From: Caulobacter sp.
GTDB taxonomy: Bacteria; Pseudomonadota; Alphaproteobacteria; Caulobacterales; Caulobacteraceae
DNA: 20,697 nt
Direction: 5' to 3'
Assembly (NCBI GenBank): GCA_014378155.1
Contig: JACMOF010000115.1
Span: 1 to 20,697 of the forward strand
Below, in pieces: positions 7,270-14,663 of the stretch (position 1 is its first letter; the number at the start of each line of letters is the position of its first letter). The notes beneath the pieces are model-generated. The model had not been told where the DNA came from. It saw only the letters and a program-made list of their open reading frames with translations, and made no database searches. A program made the position numbers and the translations under genes.

Positions 7270-9639
7270 ATGATTGGTCCCATGAGCAAAATTCGCGCCC
7301 ATAGCGCCGCGTTCGCCACCGGCGTTGCGCTTCTTCTCGGTTCCACGGCGCTGACCGCGCCGCAGGCCGCCTTCGCCCAAGCCCAGACGACGGGCGTGGT
7401 GCAGCGCATCGTGGTGCAGGGCAACGAGCGAATCGAGCAGGGGACTGTGCTTTCCTACCTGCCGATCCAGCCGGGCGAGACCGTGGATCCGCAACGCCTC
7501 GACCTGGCGCTGAAGACCCTGGCCCGCACCGACCTGTTCGCCGACGTGAAGATCGAGCTGCAGGGCGGCGACCTGATCGTCAAGGTCGTCGAGAACCCGA
7601 TCATCAACCAGGTGGTCTTTGAGGGCAATTCGGCGCTCAAGGAAGACAAGCTCAAGGACGAGGTCCAGATCCGCCCGCGCGGCATCTTCACCCGCTCCAA
7701 GGTTCAGGCCGACGTCCAGCGGATCATCGAGCTCTATCGTCGTTCGGGCCGCATCTCGGCGACCGTGACGCCCAAGGTAGTGGAACTGCCGCAAAAGCGC
7801 GTCGACCTGGTGTTCGAGATCAACGAAGGCCCCAAGAGCGGCGTCCTGGGGGTCAACTTCCTGGGCAATAGCGAATTCTCGGACAATGATCTGCGCGACG
7901 TGATCGTGACCAAGGAGTCGCACTGGTACAAGTTCCTGACCAGCAACGACAACTATGACCCCGACCGCATCGAGTACGACCGCGAGCAGCTGCGCAAGCA
8001 CTACCGCAACCGCGGCTTTTTCGACTTCCGCGTCGTGGCTTCGGTCGCCGAACTGGCCACCGACAAGAACGGTTTCGCGGTCACCTACACGATCGACGAA
8101 GGGCCCAAGTACAAGTTCGGCAAGGTCACCGTCGAAACCGAGCTGAAGAAGCTTGACGGCAACCTGCTGGCTCAGATCCTGCCGATCCGCACCGGCCAGC
8201 TGTATGAAGACGAGCGCATCGAGCAGGCCACCGACGCTTTGACCTTCGCCGCCGGCGCGGCCGGGTTCGCCTTCGTGGACGTGCGTCCCCGCTATGTGCC
8301 AAACCGCGAGACCAACACCGTCGACGTGGTGTTCTCGGTCCGCGAAGGCCCGCGCGTCTATGTCGATCGCATCGACATCGTCGGCAACACCCAGACGCTG
8401 GACTATGTGGTCCGCCGCGAGATGGAAGTGGCCGAAGGCGACGCCTACAACCGCGTGTTGGTCGACCGCTCCAAGAACAACATGCGCGGCCTGGGCTTCT
8501 TCAAGGACGTCAATATCGAGGAGCTGCCCGGCTCCGCGCCTGACCGCACCGCCCTGCGGGTCAAGGTCGAGGAGCAGCCGACGGGCGAACTGTCGTTCAG
8601 CGCCGGCTACAGCTCGGTCGACAAGCTGGTGCTCGACGTCGGCGTGACCCAGCGCAACTTCCGCGGCCGGGGCCAGAACCTGCGGGCCCGGATCTCGGTG
8701 GGCTCACTGCGCCAGCAAATCGATTTTGGCTTCACCGAGCCGCGCTTCCTGGGCCGCGACCTGCGCGCCGGCCTGGACCTCTATTCGTACCGCTACGACC
8801 TCAGCAACTATGCGTCGTACGACACCCAATCGACGGGCGGCACGCTGCGGTTCGGCTTTCCACTGACCCAGAACGCCTCGATGAGCCTGCGTTACCAACT
8901 TCGTCAGGACAAGGTCAGCGTCGCCGACGGCTTGTGCTCCGGCGGTTCCGTTTCGCAAATCCTTTGTCTGCAGCGCGGCGCTTACGTCACCTCGTTGATC
9001 GGCTACGGTCTGCGGATCGACAAGCGCAACGACCCGATCCAGCCCACTCGCGGATGGTTCGCCGACCTGAACCAGGATCTGGCTGGGTTCGGCGGTGACG
9101 TGAAGTATCTGAAGACCAACGCCGACGCCGGCTGGTATTGGGGCTTCAACAAGGACTTCATCTTCAGCGCAACTGGTTCGGCTGGCTATATCGAAGGCTT
9201 GGGCGGCGACAACGTCCGCATCAACGACCGCTACTACAAGGGCGGTTCCACCTTCCGCGGCTTCGAGATCGCCGGTATCGGCCCGCGCGACACCACGAAC
9301 GGGTCTCAGAACAGCAACTCGTTGGGCGCCAAGCTCTACGCGATCGGCACGTTTGAGTTGACCGTCCCAACCCTGTTGCCCGAGCAATACGGCATCAAGG
9401 CCGCGGTGTTCACCGACTTCGGTACGGCGGGCCAGCTTGACGACGTGGATCGCCAGATCTCGCCCGGTAAGTTCAACCCGCTCATCAAGGACGGCCTGGG
9501 CCTTCGGGCCTCGGCGGGTCTGAGCATCGACTGGAAATCGCCCATGGGACCCATCCGGTTCGATTTCAGCCATATTCTCGCTAAAGAAGACTACGACAGA
9601 ATCGAAACCTTCCGGTTCTCCACCTCCACAAGGTTCTAA
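7270..9639 (+). CDS. bamA: Outer-membrane protein assembly factor BamA (Omp85)
   Basis: Central component of the BAM complex that folds and inserts beta-barrel proteins into the outer membrane. With the ATG at 7270 the protein is 789 residues: a signal peptide with likely cleavage after AFA (residue 36), five POTRA repeats (approximately 44-108, 109-187, 188-278, 279-360, 361-435; repeated cores such as VVQGNERI, VFEGNSAL, NFLGNSEF, DIVGNTQT), then a 16-stranded-type barrel from about 440. The barrel has the conserved loop-6 motif RGF (663-665) and a terminal Phe, the usual barrel-recognition signal. The start is uncertain: TTG at 7249 (overlapping the rseP TGA) and ATG at 7282 are in frame, and none has a good ribosome site; all retain the signal peptide. 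Two cysteines (556, 566) lie in one putative loop. ompH follows after 5 bases. Confidence 0.97.
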   Translation: MIGPMSKIRAHSAAFATGVALLLGSTALTAPQAAFAQAQTTGVVQRIVVQGNERIEQGTVLSYLPIQPGETVDPQRLDLALKTLARTDLFADVKIELQGGDLIVKVVENPIINQVVFEGNSALKEDKLKDEVQIRPRGIFTRSKVQADVQRIIELYRRSGRISATVTPKVVELPQKRVDLVFEINEGPKSGVLGVNFLGNSEFSDNDLRDVIVTKESHWYKFLTSNDNYDPDRIEYDREQLRKHYRNRGFFDFRVVASVAELATDKNGFAVTYTIDEGPKYKFGKVTVETELKKLDGNLLAQILPIRTGQLYEDERIEQATDALTFAAGAAGFAFVDVRPRYVPNRETNTVDVVFSVREGPRVYVDRIDIVGNTQTLDYVVRREMEVAEGDAYNRVLVDRSKNNMRGLGFFKDVNIEELPGSAPDRTALRVKVEEQPTGELSFSAGYSSVDKLVLDVGVTQRNFRGRGQNLRARISVGSLRQQIDFGFTEPRFLGRDLRAGLDLYSYRYDLSNYASYDTQSTGGTLRFGFPLTQNASMSLRYQLRQDKVSVADGLCSGGSVSQILCLQRGAYVTSLIGYGLRIDKRNDPIQPTRGWFADLNQDLAGFGGDVKYLKTNADAGWYWGFNKDFIFSATGSAGYIEGLGGDNVRINDRYYKGGSTFRGFEIAGIGPRDTTNGSQNSNSLGAKLYAIGTFELTVPTLLPEQYGIKAAVFTDFGTAGQLDDVDRQISPGKFNPLIKDGLGLRASAGLSIDWKSPMGPIRFDFSHILAKEDYDRIETFRFSTSTRF

Positions 9640-9644
9640 AGACC

Positions 9645-10280
9645 ATGACCTCCAAGTTCTTCGCCGCGACCGCTTCGGGCCTCGCCGCGCTCACCATGGC
9701 GTCGGGCGCTTTCGCCCAAACCGCTCCTCCGACGGCAGCTCCAACCGTCACCCACGGCGCGCCGATCGCCGGCGTCTGCGTGTTCTCCAGCCAGGGCGCC
9801 GTCGGCGCTTCGCTGGTCGGCAAGTCGGTCGACGCCCGCCTGAAGGTCATTATCTCGCAGGTCAACGCCGAGCTGACCGCCGAGCGTACCAGCCTGGACA
9901 CCGACGCCAAGGCCCTGGACGGCAAGAAGGGCACGCTTGAGCAAAGCGCGCTTGAGCAACAGGCCGCCGCCCTGCAGGTGCGCGCCAACGCCTGGCAACG
10001 CAAGGGCCAGCAGCGCCAACGCGAGGTCGAAGCGACCGAGCAGAAGCAGATCGCCCGCGTCTATCAGGAACTGGAGCCGGCCATTCGCCAAGCCTATCAG
10101 GCCAAGACCTGCTCGATCTTGATCGAGCGGGAGTCGGTGCTTGTGGTCAATCCGGCCATGGACATCACGGGCGCAGTGGTCACCGCGACCGACGCCCGCA
10201 TCAAGACCCTGACCTTCGATCGCGAACGTCTGGACCAAGCGGCTCCTGGGGCTCAAGCTCTGCAGCCCACCAAGAAGTAA
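9645..10280 (+). CDS. OmpH/Skp-family periplasmic chaperone
   Basis: Skp-like holdase that keeps unfolded outer-membrane proteins soluble on their way to BamA. The 211-residue protein starts with a signal peptide (MTSKFFAATASGLAALTMAS, cleavage after AFA at about residue 24), followed by a short Pro/Thr linker, a beta segment (GVCVFSSQGAVGAS), and a long charged Gln/Glu/Arg-rich helical arm from about 65 to 150 that fits the Skp tentacle coiled coil, ending with the conserved beta segment around SILIERESVLVVNPAMDIT. Its place between bamA and lpxD is the standard context of skp/ompH. A 15-base near-tandem repeat in the arm encodes TLEQS-ALEQQ. The C-terminal Pro/Ala/Gln tail is longer than in E. 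coli Skp. It ends shortly before a hairpin. Confidence 0.9.
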   Translation: MTSKFFAATASGLAALTMASGAFAQTAPPTAAPTVTHGAPIAGVCVFSSQGAVGASLVGKSVDARLKVIISQVNAELTAERTSLDTDAKALDGKKGTLEQSALEQQAAALQVRANAWQRKGQQRQREVEATEQKQIARVYQELEPAIRQAYQAKTCSILIERESVLVVNPAMDITGAVVTATDARIKTLTFDRERLDQAAPGAQALQPTKK

Positions 10281-10286
10281 GCGAGT

Positions 10287-10310
10287 CGGTCCGGGCCCAG
10301 GCCCGGACCG
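10287..10310 (+). repeat. Perfect inverted repeat (hairpin without T-tract) between ompH and lpxD
   Basis: CGGTCCGGGCC (10287-10297) is the exact reverse complement of GGCCCGGACCG (10300-10310), with only CA between them, so the RNA would form a very stable 10-11 bp hairpin with a small loop. No run of T follows (next bases CTCCCGAGAGG), so it is not a standard intrinsic terminator. It begins 7 bases after the ompH stop and ends 15 bases before the lpxD start, just upstream of the GAGAGGA ribosome site. An mRNA-stabilising or processing element, or a partial terminator, would fit. Confidence 0.65.
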
Positions 10311-10325
10311 CTCCCGAGAGGACCC

Positions 10326-11345
10326 ATGCCGGACCCGCGCTTTTTCGAAGACCTGGGCCCGGCGACCCTCACGGAACTGGCCAGGCTGAGCGGTGCTCAG
10401 CTGGCCGACCCCGCCCTCGGCGATCAACGGATCACCCACGTGGCGCCTCTCGAGAGCGCCGACGCGGGGGCCGTGACCTTCCTTTCCGATCCCAAACGAC
10501 TGCCCGACCTAGGCGGGCTTTCGTCGTGCGCCTGTTTTCTCAAGCTGGAACACGCCGCGCTGGCGCCTGCTGGTTGGGCCTTGCTGATTACCTCGCATCC
10601 GCAGGCAGCTTGGGCCGTTGCGGCTGGCCGTCTGCACGCGCCGCGGCGCCATCTCGAAAACGCCACGGCCATCCATCCCGACAGCGCGCTGGAGGACGGC
10701 GTCGTGTTGGCTCCGGGCGTGATGATCGGGCAGGGAGCCCGGATCGGTCGAGGGACCTACCTAGGTCCCGGGGTGGTGATCGGCCCTGGCGTCAGCATTG
10801 GCCGGAACTGCCGGATCGGCGCCAATGCGGTCATCGGCTTCGCCATGATCGGCGACCGGGTGGCCGTCCACGCCGGCGCCGTGATCGGCGAGGCGGGGTT
10901 CGGCGCGGCGAGTGGCCCGATCGGCGTCGTCGATCTGCCGCAGCTTGGGCGGGTGATCCTGCAGGACGGCGTGACCATCGGCGCTAACAGCTGCGTGGAT
11001 CGAGGCGCCTTTGGCGATACGACGATCGGCGAGAACAGCAAGATCGACAATCTCGTCCATGTCGCCCACAACGTCCGGCTCGGTCGTAACTGCGTCGCCG
11101 CCGCCTATACGGGTATTTCCGGCAGCACGGTGGTGGGCGACGGCGTCGCCTTTGGCGGCAAGGCCGGCGTGGCCGACCATCTGACGATCGGTTCGGGCGC
11201 CCAGATCGGCGCCTCGGCGTCGGTGTTCAAGGACGTCCCGGCCGGGGAAACATGGACTGGGTTTCCGGCGCGACCGCTCAAGCGGTGGCTCCGAGAAACC
11301 GCATGGCTGTCGCGCAAGGCGGGCAGCCGGGAACCAAGGGGCTAG
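10326..11345 (+). CDS. lpxD: UDP-3-O-(3-hydroxyacyl)glucosamine N-acyltransferase
   Basis: Third step of lipid A synthesis: transfers a 3-hydroxyacyl chain from acyl carrier protein to the 2-amino group of the UDP-sugar. The 339-residue protein has the LpxD-specific N-terminal uridine-binding domain (about 1-110, with ITHVAPLESADAGAVTFLSD), then a left-handed beta-helix of hexapeptide repeats (about 115-300, for example APGVMIGQGARIGRGTYLGP), and a C-terminal helix. The catalytic base is seen in NLVHVAHNV as His248, equivalent to E. coli His239. The ATG at 10326 follows GAGAGGA. Only one base separates its stop from fabZ, the usual lpxD-fabZ-lpxA order. Confidence 0.97.
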   Translation: MPDPRFFEDLGPATLTELARLSGAQLADPALGDQRITHVAPLESADAGAVTFLSDPKRLPDLGGLSSCACFLKLEHAALAPAGWALLITSHPQAAWAVAAGRLHAPRRHLENATAIHPDSALEDGVVLAPGVMIGQGARIGRGTYLGPGVVIGPGVSIGRNCRIGANAVIGFAMIGDRVAVHAGAVIGEAGFGAASGPIGVVDLPQLGRVILQDGVTIGANSCVDRGAFGDTTIGENSKIDNLVHVAHNVRLGRNCVAAAYTGISGSTVVGDGVAFGGKAGVADHLTIGSGAQIGASASVFKDVPAGETWTGFPARPLKRWLRETAWLSRKAGSREPRG

Positions 11346-11346
11346 A

Positions 11347-11838
11347 ATGAGCCAATCCAACGTCGAAGCGCCGCCTGCCGAAGAGGTTCTGGCCAATATC
11401 GACATCGCCGAGATCCTGAACAGGATTCCGCACCGCTATCCGTTTTTGCTGGTCGACCGGGCCGAGACCTACCGCGCGCACAAGTCGATCGTCGGCATCA
11501 AGTGCGTGACGATCAACGAGCCGTTCTTCCAAGGGCACTTCCCTGGTAATCCGGTGATGCCGGGCGTGTTGATCATCGAGGCCCTGGCCCAGACCGGGGC
11601 GGTGCTGATGAGCAAGTCGCTCGAGGTCGACACCGACGGCAAGACCATCTTCTTTATGTCGGTCGACAATGCGCGCTTCCGTCATCCCGTCCGCCCTGGC
11701 GACGTGATCCGCATGGAGGTCGAGGTCGTGCGCTCCCGCTCGACGATTTTCAAGTTCAAGGGCGTCGCCAAGGTCGGCGACAAGGTGGCCGCCGAGGCCG
11801 AGTTCGCGGCCATGGTGGTGGAGACGCCCAAGGCATGA
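11347..11838 (+). CDS. fabZ: 3-hydroxyacyl-[ACP] dehydratase FabZ
   Basis: Dehydrates 3-hydroxyacyl-ACP to trans-2-enoyl-ACP in type II fatty-acid synthesis, and competes with LpxA and LpxD for the same 3-hydroxyacyl-ACP pool. The 163-residue hot-dog-fold protein shows [12 protein letters not shown], the catalytic His64 in [12 protein letters not shown], and the catalytic Glu78 in IIEALAQ. The first ~18 residues form a variable leader. It begins one base after the lpxD stop, and its final TGA overlaps the lpxA ATG (ATGA at 11835-11838), indicating translational coupling that would keep the dehydratase and acyltransferase in step. Confidence 0.98.
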   Translation: MSQSNVEAPPAEEVLANIDIAEILNRIPHRYPFLLVDRAETYRAHKSIVGIKCVTINEPFFQGHFPGNPVMPGVLIIEALAQTGAVLMSKSLEVDTDGKTIFFMSVDNARFRHPVRPGDVIRMEVEVVRSRSTIFKFKGVAKVGDKVAAEAEFAAMVVETPKA

Positions 11839-12629
11839 CCCAGATCCATCCGACTGCAATCGTCGATCACGGCGCCCAGTTGGGGCAGGGCGTCGAGATC
11901 GGTCCCTTCTGCACCGTCGGGCCCAAGGTCCAACTGGGCGACGGCGTGCGCCTGGTTTCGCATGTGGTGATCGATGGCGCGACAAAGGTCGGCGCCGGCA
12001 CAGAGATCTACCCCTTCGCCGTTCTGGGCGGCGCACCTCAGCATTTGGCGCACAAGGGCGAGAACACCCGCCTGGTGATCGGCGAGCGCAACATCATCCG
12101 CGAGCACGCCACCATGCACGCCGGCACGGTCGGCGGGGGCGGGGTGACGACGGTCGGCTCCGACAGCCTTTACATGGTCGGCGCCCACGTCGCCCATGAC
12201 TGCATGGTCGGCGACCGAGTGACCTTCGCCAACGGCGCCACCTTGGGCGGTCACGTAGTGATCGGCGACTTCGTGTTCATGGGCGGACTGTGCGCCGTGC
12301 ATCAATTCACCCGCATCGGCCGATATTCGTTCGTCGGCGGCGGCGGGGTGGTGACCAAGGACGTCATTCCCTACGGCTCGGTGTGGGGCAACCACGCCCA
12401 TCTCGAGGGCCTGAACCTGGTGGGCCTGAAGCGGCGCGGCTTCACGCGCGAGGCGATCAACGCCTTGCGCGCGGCCTATCGCCTGCTGTTCGCCGACGAA
12501 GGCACCTTCCAGGAGCGCCTGGACGACGTGGCCGAGACCCATGCCGGCACGCCCGAGGTGATGGAGATCGTCTCGTTCATCCGGGCCGACGCCAACCGTC
12601 CGCTGTGCCTTCCAGAGCGCGAGGTCTAG
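11835..12629 (+). CDS. lpxA: Acyl-[ACP]--UDP-N-acetylglucosamine O-acyltransferase
   Basis: First step of lipid A synthesis: 3-O-acylation of UDP-GlcNAc (or, in some bacteria, N-acylation of the 3-amino analogue). The 264-residue length matches the family. The beta-helix runs from about residue 2 to 190 ([20 protein letters not shown]), with the catalytic His121 in GAHVAHDC (E. coli His125) and the helical C-terminal domain after the [19 protein letters not shown] block. The position that corresponds to the E. coli acyl-chain ruler Gly173 is Gly169 here by my hand alignment, so no bulky residue blocks long acyl chains. C. crescentus lipid A is reported to contain diaminoglucose, so the true acceptor may be UDP-GlcNAc3N; this is inference. 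It overlaps fabZ by 4 bases and precedes lpxI by 7. Confidence 0.97.
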   Translation: MTQIHPTAIVDHGAQLGQGVEIGPFCTVGPKVQLGDGVRLVSHVVIDGATKVGAGTEIYPFAVLGGAPQHLAHKGENTRLVIGERNIIREHATMHAGTVGGGGVTTVGSDSLYMVGAHVAHDCMVGDRVTFANGATLGGHVVIGDFVFMGGLCAVHQFTRIGRYSFVGGGGVVTKDVIPYGSVWGNHAHLEGLNLVGLKRRGFTREAINALRAAYRLLFADEGTFQERLDDVAETHAGTPEVMEIVSFIRADANRPLCLPEREV

Positions 12630-12636
12630 GTCCGCC

Positions 12637-13479
12637 ATGCGCAAACTGGGTCTAATCGCCGGCGGAGGGTCGCTACCGCTGGAACTGGCCGCCCATTGCC
12701 AGGCCGCCAACCGTCCGTTCGCGGTGATGCGCCTGCGGTCGTTCGCCGACGCTCGCCTGGCCCGCTATCCGGGCATCGAGGTCGGGCTGGGCGAGTTTGG
12801 CAAGGTGTTCAAGGCGCTGCGGGCCGAGGGCTGCGAGGCCGTCTGTTTCGCCGGCGTCGTCGATCGCCCTGACTTCGCGGCCATCAAGCCTGACCTGCGA
12901 GGCCTGGCCGTGATTCCGGGTTTGATCAACGCCGCGCGCAAGGGCGACGACGCCCTGCTGCGCCGGCTGCTGGCCGAGTTCGAGAAGGAAGGCTTTGCCG
13001 TCGAGGGCGCCCATGAGGTGCGCGGCGAGATGACCCTGCCGCTCGGGGCGCTGGGCCGCCATGCGCCCACCGACCTGCATCGGGCCGACATGGATCGCGC
13101 CCTGACCGTCGCCCGCGCGATCGGCGCGCTCGATGTCGGGCAGGGGGCCGTGGTCTGCGATGGTCTGGTCTTGGCCGTCGAGGCCCAGGAGGGCACGGAC
13201 GCCATGCTGCGACGGGTGGCGGATCTACCGGAGGCCATCCGAGGCAGGGCCGAGCGTCCGCGCGGCGTCCTGGCCAAGACGCCCAAGCCGATCCAGGAAA
13301 CCAAGGTCGATTTGCCCGCCATCGGCGTCGCCACCCTGCAGCGGGCCGCCCGCGCGGGCCTGGCCGGGGTGGTGGGTGAGGCAGGGCGGCTGCTGATCAT
13401 CGACCGCGAGCAGGTCATCGCCTGCGCCAACGACCTGGGCCTCTTCGTGTACGGAGTCGAGCCCAAGGTCGACGCATGA
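12637..13479 (+). CDS. lpxI: UDP-2,3-diacylglucosamine pyrophosphatase LpxI
   Basis: Cleaves UDP-2,3-diacylglucosamine to lipid X and UMP; the functional replacement for LpxH, first described in Caulobacter crescentus (family formerly DUF1009). The 280-residue protein has the N-terminal LGLIAGGGSLPLELA, a central GDDALLRRLL segment, GQGAVVCDGLVLAVEAQEGT, and the C-terminal block KTPKPIQETKVDLPAIGVAT. Asp225 lies in this last block, at the same number as the aspartate used in the published C. crescentus LpxI active-site mutant as I recall it. The gene sits between lpxA (7 bases) and lpxB (4-base ATGA overlap), exactly between the enzymes before and after it in the pathway. No lpxH is present in the window. 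Confidence 0.96.
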   Translation: MRKLGLIAGGGSLPLELAAHCQAANRPFAVMRLRSFADARLARYPGIEVGLGEFGKVFKALRAEGCEAVCFAGVVDRPDFAAIKPDLRGLAVIPGLINAARKGDDALLRRLLAEFEKEGFAVEGAHEVRGEMTLPLGALGRHAPTDLHRADMDRALTVARAIGALDVGQGAVVCDGLVLAVEAQEGTDAMLRRVADLPEAIRGRAERPRGVLAKTPKPIQETKVDLPAIGVATLQRAARAGLAGVVGEAGRLLIIDREQVIACANDLGLFVYGVEPKVDA

Positions 13480-14663
13480 AGGCCGAAAGCCGACCCTTCA
13501 CGGTGATGCTGGTGGCGGCCGAGGCCTCCGGCGACGCCCTGGGCGCCGGTCTGGCGAGAGCAGTGCGGTCGCGGCTAGGCGCTGACAAGGTCCGCTTCGT
13601 CGGGGTCGGCGGGGCCAAGATGGCGCAGGAGGGGGTCGAGAGCCCTTTCGACATCGCCCAGCTGTCGATCCTGGGAATCGTGGAGAGCCTGAAGGCCTAT
13701 CCCCGCGCCATGGCCCGCCTGAAGGACACCCTGGCCCTGGCGGCCCGGGAAGCACCCGATGTGGCGGTGCTGATCGACAGCTGGGGCTTCAACATTCGGC
13801 TCGCCCAGGCGCTACGCAAGCGGGACCCAGCGCTGCCGCTGGTCAAGTATGTCGCCCCCCAGGTCTGGGCCTATCGCGCCGGTCGCGCCAAGGGCCTGGC
13901 CAAGGCCGTGGACCTGCTGCTGTCCATCCAGCCGATGGACAAGCCGTTCTTCGACGCCGTCGGCCTGGAGAACATCTTCGTCGGCAATTCGGCCCTGGTC
14001 CACGATTTCAGCCACGCCGACCCCGCCCGGCTGCGCGCAGCCATCGGCGCGGCTGAGGGTGACCAGGTCCTGCTGGTCCTGCCCGGCAGCCGGCCGTCCG
14101 AGATCGAACGGGTCATGCCGCCCTTCGAAGACGCCGTGCGACGCCTTAAGGTCCAGCGCCCCGACCTGCACGTCGTGGTCCCCGCCGCCTCCACCGTGGC
14201 CCATACCGTCAAGGCTCGCGTGGCCGCTTGGCCCTTTCGCGCCCATGTGATCGAGGACGACCGTCTGAAGGACGACGCCATGGTCGCCGCCACGGTCGCC
14301 CTGGCCTGCAGCGGTACGGTGACCACCGAATTGGCCCTGGCCGGAACGCCGATGGTGGTGGGCTATGTCACCAGCGATCTGACCTTTGCCTTGTTGAAGA
14401 TGCTGTTCAAGCCGCGCTGGGTAACGCTGTTCAACATCGCCGCTGACGACACCGTCGCGCCCGAACTGCTGCAGACCGCCTGCACCGGCGAGGCCCTGGC
14501 GGCCGAGGTCGGCAAGCGTCTGGACGACCCGGCCTTGCGCGCCCGCCAGATCGCCGCCCAGCACGCCGCGCTGGACCGTATGGGGCGCGGCATGCCGGAT
14601 CCTTCCGAAGCGGCCGCCACGGCCTTGCTGGCGTTCTTGAAAGGGCGCGCTTCGGCCGCCTAG
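13476..14663 (+). CDS. lpxB: Lipid-A-disaccharide synthase
   Basis: GT19 glycosyltransferase that condenses lipid X with UDP-2,3-diacylglucosamine to the beta-1,6 disaccharide at the inner face of the membrane. The 395-residue protein has the N-terminal VAAEASGDALGAGLARA motif, the central YVAPQVWAYRAGRAKGLAK segment, VLPGSRPSEIERVMPPF (nucleotide-sugar domain), and ACSGTVTTELALAGTPMVVGY near residue 280. It starts inside the lpxI stop (ATGA at 13476-13479). It is the last gene of the plus-strand envelope run, and its TAG shares the palindrome CTAG (14660-14663) with the stop of the convergent kinase gene, leaving no room for a terminator between them. Confidence 0.97.
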   Translation: MKAESRPFTVMLVAAEASGDALGAGLARAVRSRLGADKVRFVGVGGAKMAQEGVESPFDIAQLSILGIVESLKAYPRAMARLKDTLALAAREAPDVAVLIDSWGFNIRLAQALRKRDPALPLVKYVAPQVWAYRAGRAKGLAKAVDLLLSIQPMDKPFFDAVGLENIFVGNSALVHDFSHADPARLRAAIGAAEGDQVLLVLPGSRPSEIERVMPPFEDAVRRLKVQRPDLHVVVPAASTVAHTVKARVAAWPFRAHVIEDDRLKDDAMVAATVALACSGTVTTELALAGTPMVVGYVTSDLTFALLKMLFKPRWVTLFNIAADDTVAPELLQTACTGEALAAEVGKRLDDPALRARQIAAQHAALDRMGRGMPDPSEAAATALLAFLKGRASAA

